From: Tuctoria greenei | Lineage: Eukaryota > Streptophyta > Magnoliopsida > Poales > Poaceae | Direction of reading: 5' to 3' | DNA: 64,000 bases | Assembly: GCA_036927565.1 (NCBI GenBank) | Contig: JAYESD010000011.1 | Span: 92,665,178-92,729,177 of the forward strand | In this document: piece by piece, positions 20,856-31,158 of the stretch | Layout of the letters: the number at the start of each line of letters is the position of its first letter | Position numbering within the stretch: position 1 is the first letter of the stretch | Made by a program: the position numbers and the translations under genes | Notes under the pieces: model-generated | Told to the model about the DNA's origin: nothing | What the model saw: the letters and a program-made list of their open reading frames with translations, nothing else | Database searches by the model: none

Positions 20856-21660
20856 TCGATGGGAGCTTTAGGAGTAAGTTTGGAGTCGAAATTAATTTAG
20901 ATGGCATGCAATGTATAAACTATGAAATTCATTGAGTTGTAAATTATCTTTGAATTGCAATGTCATTGCGTTTGTTTATCCCTGAATTCCATTTAATCCG
21001 TGAGTTGCAATGTCATTGGGTTTGTTTATCCTTGCAACGGTTCACGATTTTGTGCGAGTGGCAATATGGAGAGTGCATGAGAGACGAACTTTAGAAAGGT
21101 GTGTCTCAGATACCTGATATTCGGCAAAAGTTAGATGGGCCTTACACGGGCTCGTCTGTGATTTGTTCCAAAGATTTTTGTCCCACCTAGTAAAGTTGAG
21201 CACGTTGCAACGATTGTATAAGGCATTGCGCATAATTACCAGTGGGAAATGTTGGAATGTCCTGGATGTTGTTCTGGCTTCAGCACACCGTGGCGCATCT
21301 AGGGCACTCCAGCATTTCTGGGGCCACAAAATAATACGAGATGCACCTTTCAGCGGCGCGTCTCCAATTTGCGCCGAAGATCTTTTGTCCCACCTCAGAG
21401 AGCTGAGCGCAATGCAATGATCATATAAGGCATTGCACAAAGTTGTTAGTTAGACACGTCGTAGTGTCCTGAATGTTGTTCCTGGCCAGCTTCAGCACAC
21501 CGTGGCGCATATAGGACTTTGGGGCGTGTCCGAGGCCACAAAATAATGAGAGACGCACATTACACTGGTGCGTCTCCGATTTACGCCGAAAATTTTTGTC
21601 CATCGCACGCTCCCTCCCAACATATGGCAAAAAAATTTAGCTGTCGCGCGCTCTCTCGAC
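20856..21660. repeat. CACTA internal repeat region with a 209-bp tandem repeat
   Basis: Units begin at about 21168, 21374 and 21586 (marker CC(A/G)AA(G/A)AT..TTTTGTCC), spacing 206-212 bp. Each unit contains GGCATTGC, CTTCAGCACACCGTGGCGCAT and a (G)CGTCTCC(A/G)ATTT motif. Further GAGACG/CGTCTC pairs lie in it. 20856-21030 is the AT-rich 3' flank of the E2-like gene. No gene is recognised. Confidence 0.7.
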
Positions 21661-22090
21661 CTATAAACCGCAGATCCTGAGCACGCCGCCGCCGTTGACC
21701 CCGACCTTCGCGTCATCAGAGATTTGAGCACGCTGCCTCGTCCCCTGTCCCCGGAGCACACTGCCGCCGTCCCTCTTTCTCAACTCGCTCTTTGTCATTG
21801 TCGCGCTGCCAGCGTCGACCCCTACCCCGCCGTCAACCCCGACATTCGTCATCAGAGAGTTGAGCACGCTGGAGCATGCCGCCTCGTCCCATGTCCCCAG
21901 AGCACGCCGCCACCTCGACATCGACCTCGGTAATCGGTATGTTCTCCCTGTCCCGGGAGCATGCCGTCCTGCTGTGATCAGAGAGTTGAGGAACTGCCAG
22001 TCTGACGCCTCCGCCAGCTCGTCCCGGAGCATGCCGTCGCGCCCCCTATCCCCTGAGCATGGCGCCGCCTCGACCCTGCCCTAAGACCGT
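21661..22090 (+). other. GC-rich segment with degenerate repeats, possible captured gene 5' part
   Basis: A CTATAAAC box (about 21660-21667) precedes a Pro/Ala/His-coding open stretch (21724-21933) built from about 135-bp degenerate units sharing ATCAGAGA(G/T)TTGAG and CCTCGTCCC.TGTCCCC. I recognise no protein. It may be the promoter and leader of a captured gene, or simple CACTA-derived repeats. Confidence 0.35.
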
Positions 22091-22126
22091 GCATTCCAGT
22101 GATTTTATTGAATTTGGGGATGTCCA

Positions 22127-22185
22127 ATGAAGGCTCATCATTAATGAAGTCATTGATCCAAAGGGAAAATTTTCATTACCGTATA
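22127..22185 (+). repeat. 57-59 bp direct repeat, copy 1, upstream of the Argonaute fragment
   Basis: ATGAAGGCTCATCATTAATG and the following GAAAATTTTCATTACCGTATA recur at 22660-22716 with a few changes. The pair brackets the two Argonaute exons. Confidence 0.75.
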
Positions 22186-22283
22186 CATTCATCTTCCTTG
22201 TTTATGTCCAATGCAGAAGTAATGTATTTGTTTGGACTATCAATGTATAATAAATTCTGATTTGCAAACCTTTGAAACAGCAG

Positions 22284-22542
22284 GAATTATGGTTGACACT
22301 AGCATTTGCCATCCAATTGAGTTTGATTTCTACCTCTGCAGCCATGCTGGAATCAAGGTACCTATGCGATAATTGGTGTTTCTCTCATGAGTTTTTGATA
22401 TCAGGCTATAGAAGCATCAGTGAAATGTAAATTGTTTGTTTTTCTAGGGGACAAGCAAACCATCTCAGTACCATGTCCTTTAGCATGAGAACAATTTCTC
22501 TGCTGATGCCTTGCAGATGCTCACCAACTGCATGTGCTACAA
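22284..22542 (+). pseudogene. Argonaute PIWI-domain fragment (two exons) captured in CACTA
   Basis: Exon a (22284-22357; first codon split or starting at 22283) reads GIMVDTSICHPIEFDFYLCS then HAGIK and ends at a GTACCT donor. Exon b (22448-22542, after TTTCTAG) reads GTSKPSQYHVL, a TAG stop, then HENNFSADALQMLTNCMCYK and ends at GTAAGC. This matches the C-terminal PIWI region of plant AGO proteins (GTVVDT..CHP.EFDFYLCSHAGIQGTSRP..YHVL.DEN.F). The His of YHVL, part of the slicer catalytic set, is kept. The stop codon and the absence of other exons show it cannot make an Argonaute. Confidence 0.85.
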
Positions 22543-22659
22543 GTAAGCTCTATTCTCCATTCACTGACAATTCCTGTGTTTATTACAATTGTATACCAAT
22601 TTGTTCTTGTGTTTATTACAGTTGAATTTTAGGATGTCTTTGTCGGAGCATTAGAGGCT

Positions 22660-22716
22660 ATGAAGGCTCATCGTCAATGAAGTCATTGATCGGGAGAATT
22701 TTCATTACGGTATATA
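22660..22716 (+). repeat. 57-59 bp direct repeat, copy 2, downstream of the Argonaute fragment
   Basis: Second copy of 22127-22185. 22717-22960 after it is AT-rich and shows no gene. Confidence 0.75.
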
Positions 22717-22959
22717 GGATTAGATGATGACAGTTATGATGTGTGTAATTAGTTACATTGTAATCAGGATGAACAGTCTTCGTTGTGTAATCAGTATACT
22801 TGATAACCACGATTGACATTTTGGTAATATTTGATTGGTCATTATAATTTAACGTGTGATAATTTTGGCTATACATATGTTCATAAACAGTATGTTGCTA
22901 ACACTGGTAATACGGCTGACAAATCCTGGCTAGCTCCTAATAATAGTGCCTGTAAACAA

Positions 22960-23355
22960 TCCGCGACGAGCTGTAGCAGAGAGCGTCTTGGATAACCTAC
23001 ATAAAGGAGACAAGCTTCTATAAAGCCCATCTCACATAAGTTAATGAATCTGCGACGCGGTACATAACAGAGAGTCTCGGATTAGTCAGTATATCTTCGA
23101 TGTGCTTTTTAAGGCCTGTCATGCTTGTAAGCTGGTGGACGACGCGCGCCAACGGTGTCTCCGATGACATCGTAAAGGTCTTCTGTTATGGCAAAAAGAA
23201 AGGAGATGCGCTTCTTTTGAGCGTGTCTCGCACCTAGTTCAATCGGTGATGCGCCTTGAAGCTCGTCTCTGATGCCAACGTAATGTGAGACGTGACGACG
23301 GAGACACGCAGTTTGTTCGTCTCCCTTCTTTGTTCGGGCCCATCTCGTATGATCC
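22960..23355. repeat. CACTA right subterminal repeat region
   Basis: Repeated motifs of the type GAGCGTCTTGGA, GGAGACAAGC, GAGATGCGCTTC, GTGAGACGTGACG and GGAGACACGC occur in both orientations. They mirror those near the left end. Confidence 0.75.
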
Positions 23356-23369
23356 TTTCTTATGTAGTG
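23356..23369 (-). repeat. CACTA right terminal inverted repeat
   Basis: TTTCTTATGTAGTG, the exact reverse complement of the left end; followed by CAA (23370-23372). Confidence 0.92.
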
Positions 23370-23722
23370 CAAGCTCCAACGGAAGGATGAGGCGCTCGGT
23401 CGCCCTCAGGGCCATCAGTGTAGTGGTCTGAAGCTTAGCCTGCCTGGTGCTCTTACACGTTCCTCCGAAGCCGATAAAAGACAAGGCCCTCGCCACTTTG
23501 GAGCTGGCGGTGGTAGAAAGGCAGTCGACACCTTCACAAAGAAGCTTGCCACCGGCGGTGCCACATAGGAAGGAGGGCACGGGACTGGGGGTCTCGCACG
23601 TGGACCCCTGAGAGCACTAGGTGCGCATCTAAGATTGTGATAGGTGCCATCTTCCTGGAGAGTACTGGTCAGAGCTGCATTATCCAGTGCGTCTGTGAAA
23701 ACCAGCTGGCCAAGGTCCAAGG
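23370..23722 (-). pseudogene. LINE ORF1 portion right of the CACTA insertion
   Basis: The minus strand reads PPAPKVARALSFIGFGG and then KLQTTTLMALRATERLILPL, a proline-rich to basic segment that leads into the ORF1 C-terminal part left of the CACTA element. It ends where the LTR of copia element D starts (23723). Assignment to the same LINE rests on continuity across the TSD. Confidence 0.55.
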
Positions 23723-23901
23723 TGTTAGAATTAATGGGCTTGGCCCAACAATAATTCAAAAATAATTTTTAAAAATTTCAAATGCCCATTAGAGCAAGAG
23801 AGGGTGGTGTTGTATGGTTAGTTCCACATGGGAAGTAGAAGGGGAGTAACTCTTATATATAAGGGAGGTTGTTCTTCCACTCATTGAGTGAAAGAGAACA
23901 G
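23723..23901 (+). repeat. 5' LTR of D, left part
   Basis: Begins TGTTAGAATTAATGGGCTTGG and contains TATATATAA at 23854-23862. It ends with AACAG, the target site duplicated by element E. Confidence 0.8.
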
Positions 23902-24163
23902 TGAAAGTGCATCTAGGACTCCCTTGTGGGTTTTGGATGATTTATGACAAGCAATTGGTATCCTAACCTCTTTGTTGAGATTAGTGCAGGCTTATGATCG
24001 AAAAATGAGCAAAGTACCAAAAAGAAGGAAGAATGAGGAGCAAAGTGGAATTGAGCTCAAGGAAGAAGAGTAGTAGATTATTGTGTATGGAGTGTGTTAA
24101 GGAAACACATCCCAAGAGCTCAACCACAATTAAACACACACATTGGACAAAGTTACACAGGAC

Positions 24164-24648
24164 CGGACTAGTCCGACTGACACCAGACTAGTCCAATATA
24201 CTTTCTGCATGAAATCGGACAAGTCCGATATCCATCGGACTAGTCCGATATCCTTTCTGACCAGAATCGGACTAGTCCTCCCCAGTGCGCACTAGTCCTC
24301 AAAACACTTCACAAGTCACACAAAATCGTATAAGTACGATCACATCCGTACTAGTCCGATATTCTTTCTGATCCAAATCGGACAAGTCCGATGTTTGCAT
24401 GGACTAGTCCAAAAAACCCTTTGATCTGAATCGGACAAGTCTTCCAAGTGCGGACTTGTCATCCTATACACTTAGGGTTTCACATAACTAGACACGTCTC
24501 ATGACTATCGGACTAGTCCGAAGATTTCCAGTAGCGAAACCGGACAAGTCCGCTCCTAGTCGGACTAGTCCGATATTTCGAGAAACTTAGGGTTTGCTAC
24601 ACACAGCTCACCGGACTAGTCCGGTGACCTCCATGGAATAGCCCGATC
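24164..24648. repeat. Palindrome cluster CGGACTAGTCCG / CGGACAAGTCCG (5' LTR of E)
   Basis: About eighteen copies, perfect or with one or two changes, spaced 20-50 bp and ending just upstream of the TATA box. The position suggests an enhancer-like block of factor-binding sites in U3. Confidence 0.9.
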
Positions 24649-24682
24649 TTTTTGAACCCTAACAATCACTTTTAGAAACCCA

Positions 24683-24690
24683 TATAAATA
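24683..24690 (+). promoter_or_regulatory. TATA box of E 5' LTR
   Basis: TATAAATA in CCCATATAAATAGAG, matched at 34960-34967 in the 3' LTR. Confidence 0.65.
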
Positions 24691-25462
24691 GAGTTGTACG
24701 GCCATATTTTTCCTTGACTCGAACCCTAGCACCGTCACACCTCCCAAGAGCCTCAAAAACCACATCTCTCCACAAAATTAAGTGCAACAACGATCAATCC
24801 TCTGAGGATTCACTCTATATCATTGGAGAGACACGTTCAACACCACATTGAGCTCTTGGTTTGATTCTCTAACACACTCCTGCGATTTTATTGTAATCTT
24901 TTGAGTGTGTTTTGGTTGTATTTCGTGTTGTAATCCAAGGGAGCTCTCAACGTGTGAGAAGGCCCCTTTGAATTCGGTTATTCACCCCTTTGTGATTAGT
25001 GGAAGAGGATTGGCCTTCGTGGCGATCCGACGAGGGTAGGGTTGGAGAAGACCCGGTCCTTTTGTGGACTCCTCAACGTGGATGTAGGGTGCCTTTGTGG
25101 GAGCTGAACCACGGGATAAATCCTTGTGTCTTGTTTTTTGTGTTCATCATTCTTATTCATCAATATAATCTAGGGTTTCATAATCATTGCTTATCTCACG
25201 TTGAACTGTTAAACATAAGATTTAATTGTGATATAATCTAGCATATAACATTGAAACCTTTATTTGATTCTATATTTCTGCTGCATACATAAAATAATCA
25301 ATCTAATCGATCAAGTTTAACAAACTTAGTCCGTGAACACAGGACTAGTCCACACTTTACCAGACTAGTCTGATATCTCTGGTATTGAACTGGTTGTTAG
25401 GTGTTGCAGGATCCGACAATTTGCAAAAAGGCGTATTCACCCCCCCATCTAGGCCACATTCA

Positions 25463-25480
25463 ATTGGTATCAGAGTGGGT
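25463..25480 (+). other. Primer binding site, tRNA-Met type (element E)
   Basis: ATTGGTATCAGAGTGGG directly follows the LTR end; TGGTATCAGAG is the usual complement of the initiator tRNA-Met 3' end. Confidence 0.85.
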
Positions 25481-25514
25481 TCTTCAAGAAAGAGTCTAAC
25501 CACTCGAAGAGATC

Positions 25515-27500
25515 ATGTCGGGGATGAAGGAAATCCACAAAATCAACAACCAAGAAGAGGTTAACACCGACAAAAATCAAAAGGTGGAGAAGTACCTTGA
25601 AGCCATTCAAGACTTCGAGGACGATGATGAGGAGACACTGGAGCTAAAGGCTCTCCTAAAAAAGAAGGCGCGTTCCAAAGGGAAAGTGAAAGTTGAAGAG
25701 AAGAAGAAGGGGAGTAGTCACACCGACTACTCCCTATATCCTTTTAACTATGATCGTCTAAATTCCAATAATAATCATTACTTATCTATCCCACTTGGAA
25801 AAGCCCCACACTTCGATGGAAGTGATTACTCAATGTGGAGGCAGAATATGAATATGCATTTGATTTGCCTCAATCCAAGTCTATGGCATGTTGTATGCAC
25901 AGGGATAGATATTCCGGACGAAGAGCTCACCCCAAGCCAAGAGCAGGCTATTCATAAAAACGCTCAAGCTGCACTAGCAAGCACCTCCTCACTCAGTCGG
26001 GACGAGTTCACCAAGGTGGATGGACTCGAAATTGCTAAGGAGATATGGGATACATTGCAAACTGCACATGAAGGTGACTGACATGTGCGTGAAGCAAAAA
26101 TCGAGATGATCGAAGGCGAATTAGGAAGATTCGCAATTGAGGAGGACGAGTCACCCCAAGAAATGTACAACCGATTGAAGACACTCGTCAACAAAGTTCG
26201 ATCATATGGGAGCAAGAAGTGGAATGATCACGAGGTGGTAAAGCTCATCCTTAGAGCTTTTATGCCTCGCAATGTCACAATATGCTCCATGATTAGAGAA
26301 AGCCCCGGATACAAAAGGATGACTCTGGATGAATTGCTTGGAAAGATCATCAACTTTGAGATGATGGAAAAACAAGCAAAGCACGTTAAGGAAATTGCCG
26401 ACCTCACATCGGCAAAGAAGAAAGGGGTTGCTTTGAAGTCCACCCTCAAGCCCCTATCCAAAGAAGCTAGAGAAGCAGCACTAGAGGAAGATAGTGACGA
26501 CGAGAGCAGTGAATTAGATGAAGAAGACATGATATTGTTCATAAATAAATTCAAAAGAATCATGAAGAAGAGACAAGGTACAAAGTCAAGCGAAGGAAAG
26601 TACAATGAAAGAACAAAGCCAAAGTTGAGGCGGGCATGCTATAATTGTGGTGAGTATAACCACTTTATAGTTGATTGCCCATATGAGGAGAACAAGAAAA
26701 ATACTAATGAAGCCAAGCCTCAACACAAGAAATTGCTCAAGAAGAAGAAACAAGCCGAACAAGCACACATTGGGAAAGAGTGGGACTCAAATGATGAGTA
26801 CTCATCATCCGAAGAAGAAGAGATGGCTAGCATAGCCATCGAGAAGACATCCAAGAAGTCTACCCTCTTCCCTACACTCAGCGCAAGGAAGGGAAATGGC
26901 ACTTGCCTCATGGCAAAGGAAGGTAAACGCAAGGTAACCATCAAAGCCCCTTCCGTGCATTCCTACTCTAGTGATGATGAAATAAATAGTGATAATGAGG
27001 ACATGCTTATCTGACTAGATAGTAAAGCTGCAACAAAAATGAAATTTTTACTTGATCAACTTGTTGAGAAGGAGAGGTTAATTCGTCGTCAAGAAGACAT
27101 GATTATCTCCCAAAAGGAGGAGTATGTCGAACTTGACAAACTTATAGAACTTGAAAAGGAGAAAAGCAATTCACTAGAGCTTGAGTTAGCTTCAAGCAAA
27201 GAAGCTTGCCTGGAGTTAACCAACTCAAATGTTGCAATCAAGGACCAACTTGCTGACCTGATCAAGGTTAACAAGATCCTTGAAGTGCAAGTTGAGTCAC
27301 TCAAGCTGAGTGAACCTTCCTCCTCTTCAAGCTCACCTTCTCAACCCACTAAAACTGATTTTGCTCATGCTTGCACATGTAAGAAAGGTGACACCAGTTT
27401 GAAGGAAAAGTTAACCTCCACAAAGGATAAACATCCTGCCCAAAGTGGCATATTTGACAAGGAGAAGATCGACTATGCACATAGTGCATACTTTGTTTAA
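25515..27500 (+). pseudogene. Gag of element E (copia, Sirevirus-like), with stops
   Basis: The frame opens MSGMKEIHKINNQEEV, has a charged N-terminal region, then PHFDGSDYSMWRQNMNMHLI (capsid core), KMRVLxxF-type helices further on and the zinc knuckle CYNCGEYNHFIVDCP (CX2CX4HX4C, 26637-26678). A Lys/Glu-rich stretch and a coiled-coil region (27039-27300, LVEKERLIRRQEDMIISQKE and following) come next. In-frame stops are at 26079-26081, 27012-27014 and 27498-27500. Gag forms the particle shell; long coiled-coil C-terminal Gags are usual for Sireviruses. Confidence 0.85.
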
Positions 27501-27593
27501 ATACCTCCAAATGTTAAATATGGCATTGGTTACTCTTATGATGAAAAGCAGCATGCTAGAAACCATAAGAATAACAAGGAGAGGATTTCCTTT

Positions 27594-28355
27594 GTGAAGG
27601 GAAGACCCTCGCAAACTAGTAAGTCGAAGGGTAAAAACTTGAACTCACACGAACACCGGACTAGTTCGGTCAGTATCCGGACAAGTCCGATCCTCCAGAC
27701 AAGTCCGGCCTCCCAGACTAGTCCTGTTTACAAACAACAACAATTACTCTTTAGAACCTTTAATGCCTCCTATGTGTTGATGAGAAATAACTTTTGCAAG
27801 GTTTATGCTCATTATGTTGGGCCACGCCATGGGAACACTAAATCTCATGTGTGGGTGCCCAAATGTATTGTAACTAACCTCCAAGGACCAAGCAAGCTTG
27901 GGTACCTAAAACCAAAGCATAATTTGTTATTGCAGGCTTATTCCTCCGGTGGATCTAAATGGGTGCTAGACAGTGGCTGCACCAACCATATGACCGGAGA
28001 AATAAGAATGTTCGTAGAATATGAAGAGAATGAGGAACCAAATGAGGGCATCTACTTTGGAGATAATAGTCAAGGAAGGGTGCCCGGTACCGGTAAAATT
28101 TCTATATCATCTAAATACACACTTTCTCATGTACTACATGTTGAATCCTTAGATTATAACCTGCTGTCCATATCTCAAATATGTGACAAAGGTTATAATT
28201 GCTTGTTCACTAATGAGGGTGTGACCGTCTCTAGGAGGAGTGATGGTTCCATTGCATTCAAGGGTATGTTGAAGGGAAAGCTTTACCTTGTTGATTTCAA
28301 CCAGGATAAAGCCGAACTTGACACATGCTTGATTGCAAAGACCAACATGGGTTGA
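27594..28355 (+). pseudogene. Protease / GAG-pre-integrase region of element E
   Basis: After the linker, WVLDSGCTNHMTGE carries the aspartic protease active site (DSG at 27969-27977), followed by HVLHVESLDYNLLSISQICD and the pre-integrase start. The N-terminal linker (27655-27730) contains four palindrome copies translated as RTSS, RTSP, QTSP and QTSP. A TGA at 28353-28355 separates it from LWHRRLAHVGMRNL. Confidence 0.85.
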
Positions 28356-29270
28356 CTGTGGCATAGACGGCTAGCGCATGTTGGTATGAGGAATCTTCAA
28401 AAACTCCTCAAGGGCAATCACATCCGCGGTTTGAAGGATGTTATTTTTTAGAAAGACTGCCTTGTAGCGCGTGCCAAGCCGGGAAGCAAGTTGGAGCACC
28501 TCATCCTGCAAAGAACGTCATGACTACAACAAGACCGCTCGAACTACTACACATGGACTTATTTGGTCCACTTGCTTACATAAGCATCAGCGGTAACAAA
28601 TATGGTTTAGTAGTTGTTGATGACTTTTCTCGCTTCACGTGGGTTTTCTTTTTGCATAATAAGTTAGAGACATAAAGAACACTCAAGAAGTTCTTCAAGC
28701 GAGCTCAAAATGAATTCTCATTGACAATCAAGAATATTCGAAGCAACAACGGCACAGAGTTCAAGAACACGCAAGTGGAAGAGTACCTTGATGAAGAAGG
28801 CATAAAGCATGAATTTTCAGCGCCGTACTCCCCACAAAAAAACGGAGTTGCCGAAATAATGAATCGAACACTCATAGAGATGGCAAGAACAATGCTCGAT
28901 GAGTACAAGACATCGGATCGATTTTGGGCAGAAGCGGTTAACACCGCTTGCCACACCGTAAATCGACTCTACCTTCATCGACTACTCAAGAAGACATCAT
29001 ATGAGCTACTCACCGGTAACAAACCAAATATTTCATATTTTTGTGTTTTCGGTTCTCCATGTTATATCTTGAACAAGAAGCCTAGGACTTCAAAGTTCGC
29101 TTCAAAGTCCGATGAAGGTTTCTTGCTTGGTTATGACTCGAACACTTACGCCTATCGTGTTTTCAACAAGACCTCTGGACTTGTTGAAGTAGCACGTGAC
29201 GTAGTGTTCGATGAGACTAATGGCTCCCAAAAGGATCAAGTTGATCCATGTGAACTAGGTAAAGAAGAAG
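28356..29270 (+). pseudogene. Integrase of element E, second catalytic Asp changed
   Basis: The region gives the LWHRRLAHVG zinc-binding start, LLHMDLFGPLAYISISGN (first Asp, 28556-28558), then IRSNNGTEF where the second catalytic Asp of the copia RSDNGTEF motif is Asn (AAC, 28745-28747), and QKNGVAEI with the Glu at 28853-28855. Frameshifts and stops lie between 28440 and 28720 and near 28674. It could not join DNA even if translated. Confidence 0.85.
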
Positions 29271-29599
29271 CGCCTTGTCAAGCATTGAAAAGAATGGCTC
29301 TAGGTGAGGTTCAACCACAAGAGCCACCTCCACATGTACATGAAGAAGATGAACCACAAGAGGAGATCAACAATCAAGGGGGAGCTTCAACACAAGATCA
29401 ACCACAAGGATACGAAGATAATCAACAAGTCAACAAAGGCAATGACTTAGGGGGAGAAGCAGATTACCATGATGATACAACTCCTCAAGTGCCACACCCA
29501 AGAGTACACCAATGCGTCCAAAGGGATCACCCAATCAACAACATCATCGGTGACATTCAAAAGGGAGTAACCACTAGATATCGCATAGCTAACTTTTCT

Positions 29600-30500
29600 G
29601 AAAACTATTCATTTGTATCCTTTTTGAAACCACGCAGGGTTGAAGATGCATTGAAAGATCCGGACTGGATGGTGGCTATGCAAGAAGAATTGAACAACTT
29701 CAAGCGGAACGAAGTGTGGGAACTTATGGCAAGACCCAATGCAAACATTGTCGGCACCAAGTGGGTCTTCCGCAACAAACAAGATGAACACGGGGTGGTG
29801 ACAAGGAATAAGGCACGACTTGTGGACAAAGGGTATTCACAAGTCGAAGGTTTGGATTTGGATGAAACTTTTGCTCCAGTAGCTAGGCTTGAATCTATTA
29901 GAATATTACTTGCATATGCTACTCACCATGATTTCAAGCTATATCAAATGGATGTGAAAAGTGCCTTCCTTAATGGACCAATCAAGGAAGAGGTGTACGT
30001 GGAGCAACCACCCGGATTTGAAAATGAAGAGTTCCCCGACCACGTGTTTAAATTGCGTAAGGCTCTCTACGGCCTCAAACAAGCTCCTAGAGCTTGGTAT
30101 GAGTGTCTTAGAGATTTCTTAATTGAAAATGGCATTATGATTGGCAAAGTAGACTATACACTGTTTACAAAAAATTTTGATGATGATCTTTTTATTTGTC
30201 AAATTTATGTTGACGATATAATCTTTGAGTCAGCTAACCAATCTTTTTGTGAAGAATTTAGTAAAATCATGACAGACAGGTTTGAAATGTCAATGATGGG
30301 AGAGTTAAAGTACTTCTTGGGATTCCAAGTACAGCATCAGAAGGAAGGGACATTCCTAAGCCAAACCATGTACACGCAGGACATACTCAAGAAGTTTGGC
30401 ATGGACAAGGCGAAGCCCATAAAAACCCCATGGCAACGAATCGCCACCTATACCTCAATGAAGATGGACCTAACGTCGACCAAAAGGTATATCACTCCAT
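29600..30500 (+). pseudogene. Reverse transcriptase of element E
   Basis: The long open frame 28721-30502 continues into RT: VGTKWVFRNKQDEHGVV, QMDVKSAFLNGPIKEEVYVE, ALYGLKQAPRAWYE and the catalytic YVDDIIFES (30206-30232; YVDD intact). The stretch between integrase and RT (29275-29560) is Pro/Gln/Glu-rich and contains GGGGGA runs. The frame is lost near 30440-30540, before RNase H. Confidence 0.9.
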
Positions 30501-30543
30501 GATTTGATCTCTACTCTATTTATGTGCATCTAGGCAAGATATT

Positions 30544-31158
30544 ATGTTGAGTGTATGTTTGTGTGCAAGATTTCAAGCCAACCCTAAGGAATGTCACTTG
30601 ACAGCCGTAAAAAGGATCTTGAGATATTTAGTTCATACACCCAATCTTGGTCTTTGGTACCCAAAAGGCTCAAAATTCAATCTCATTGGTTACTCCGATG
30701 CAGATTATGCCGGGTGCAAAGTAGATAGAAAAATCACCTCCGGTACATGCCAATTCCTAGGGAGATCCTTAGTTTTGTGGTCCTCCAAGAAACAAAATTC
30801 CATTGCCTTATCCACAGCCGAAGCAGAGTATGTTGCAGCCGGGAGTTGTTGTGCTCATCTCCTTTGGATGCGACAAACTCTAAGGGACTATGGTTACAAT
30901 ACGAACCATATTCCACTCCTTTGCGACAATGAGAGTGCCATTAAAATTGCCCACAATCCAGTTGAGCACTCCAGAACTAAACACATAGACATAAGACATC
31001 ACTTTTTGAGAGATCGTGCCATAAAAGGAGACATAGCCATTTCACATGTCAACACTCAAAAGCAATTGGCCGACATATTCACCAAGCCACTTGATGAAAA
31101 ACGTTTTTGTGAACTCCGAAATGAAATAAATATCCTTGATGCTCCGAGTGTGGCTTGA
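30544..31158 (+). pseudogene. RNase H of element E
   Basis: The frame reads YLVHTPNLGLWYPKGSKF, GYSDADYAGCKVDRKITSG, WSSKKQNSIALSTAEAEYVA and LADIFTKPLDEKRF, the standard copia RNase H order with catalytic Asp and Glu kept. It degrades the RNA strand of the hybrid during replication. The frame is open but out of phase with RT. Confidence 0.9.

Larger units (their letters stand above)
17605..23369. mobile_element. CACTA (En/Spm-type) DNA transposon, complete ends, non-autonomous, with captured genes
   Basis: The left end is CACTACATAAGAAA (17605-17618) and the right end its perfect reverse complement (23356-23369), flanked on both sides by the 3-bp duplication CAA (17602-17604 and 23370-23372). 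Length is 5765 bp. Hundreds of bases at each end are dense in GAGACG/CGTCTC motifs, the subterminal repeats that CACTA transposase-associated proteins bind. I see no TNP2-like transposase. Instead it carries two small antisense paralogous genes, a SUMO E2-like gene and an Argonaute fragment. It must move, if at all, with a transposase supplied elsewhere. Confidence 0.92.
23902..25462 (+). repeat. 5' LTR of E
   Basis: Palindromes of the form CGGAC(TA or AA)GTCCG crowd 24164-24648, with two more at about 25340-25375. TATAAATA lies at 24683-24690, just after the palindrome block. The 5' LTR's palindromes are more eroded than those in the 3' LTR. Confidence 0.92.
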
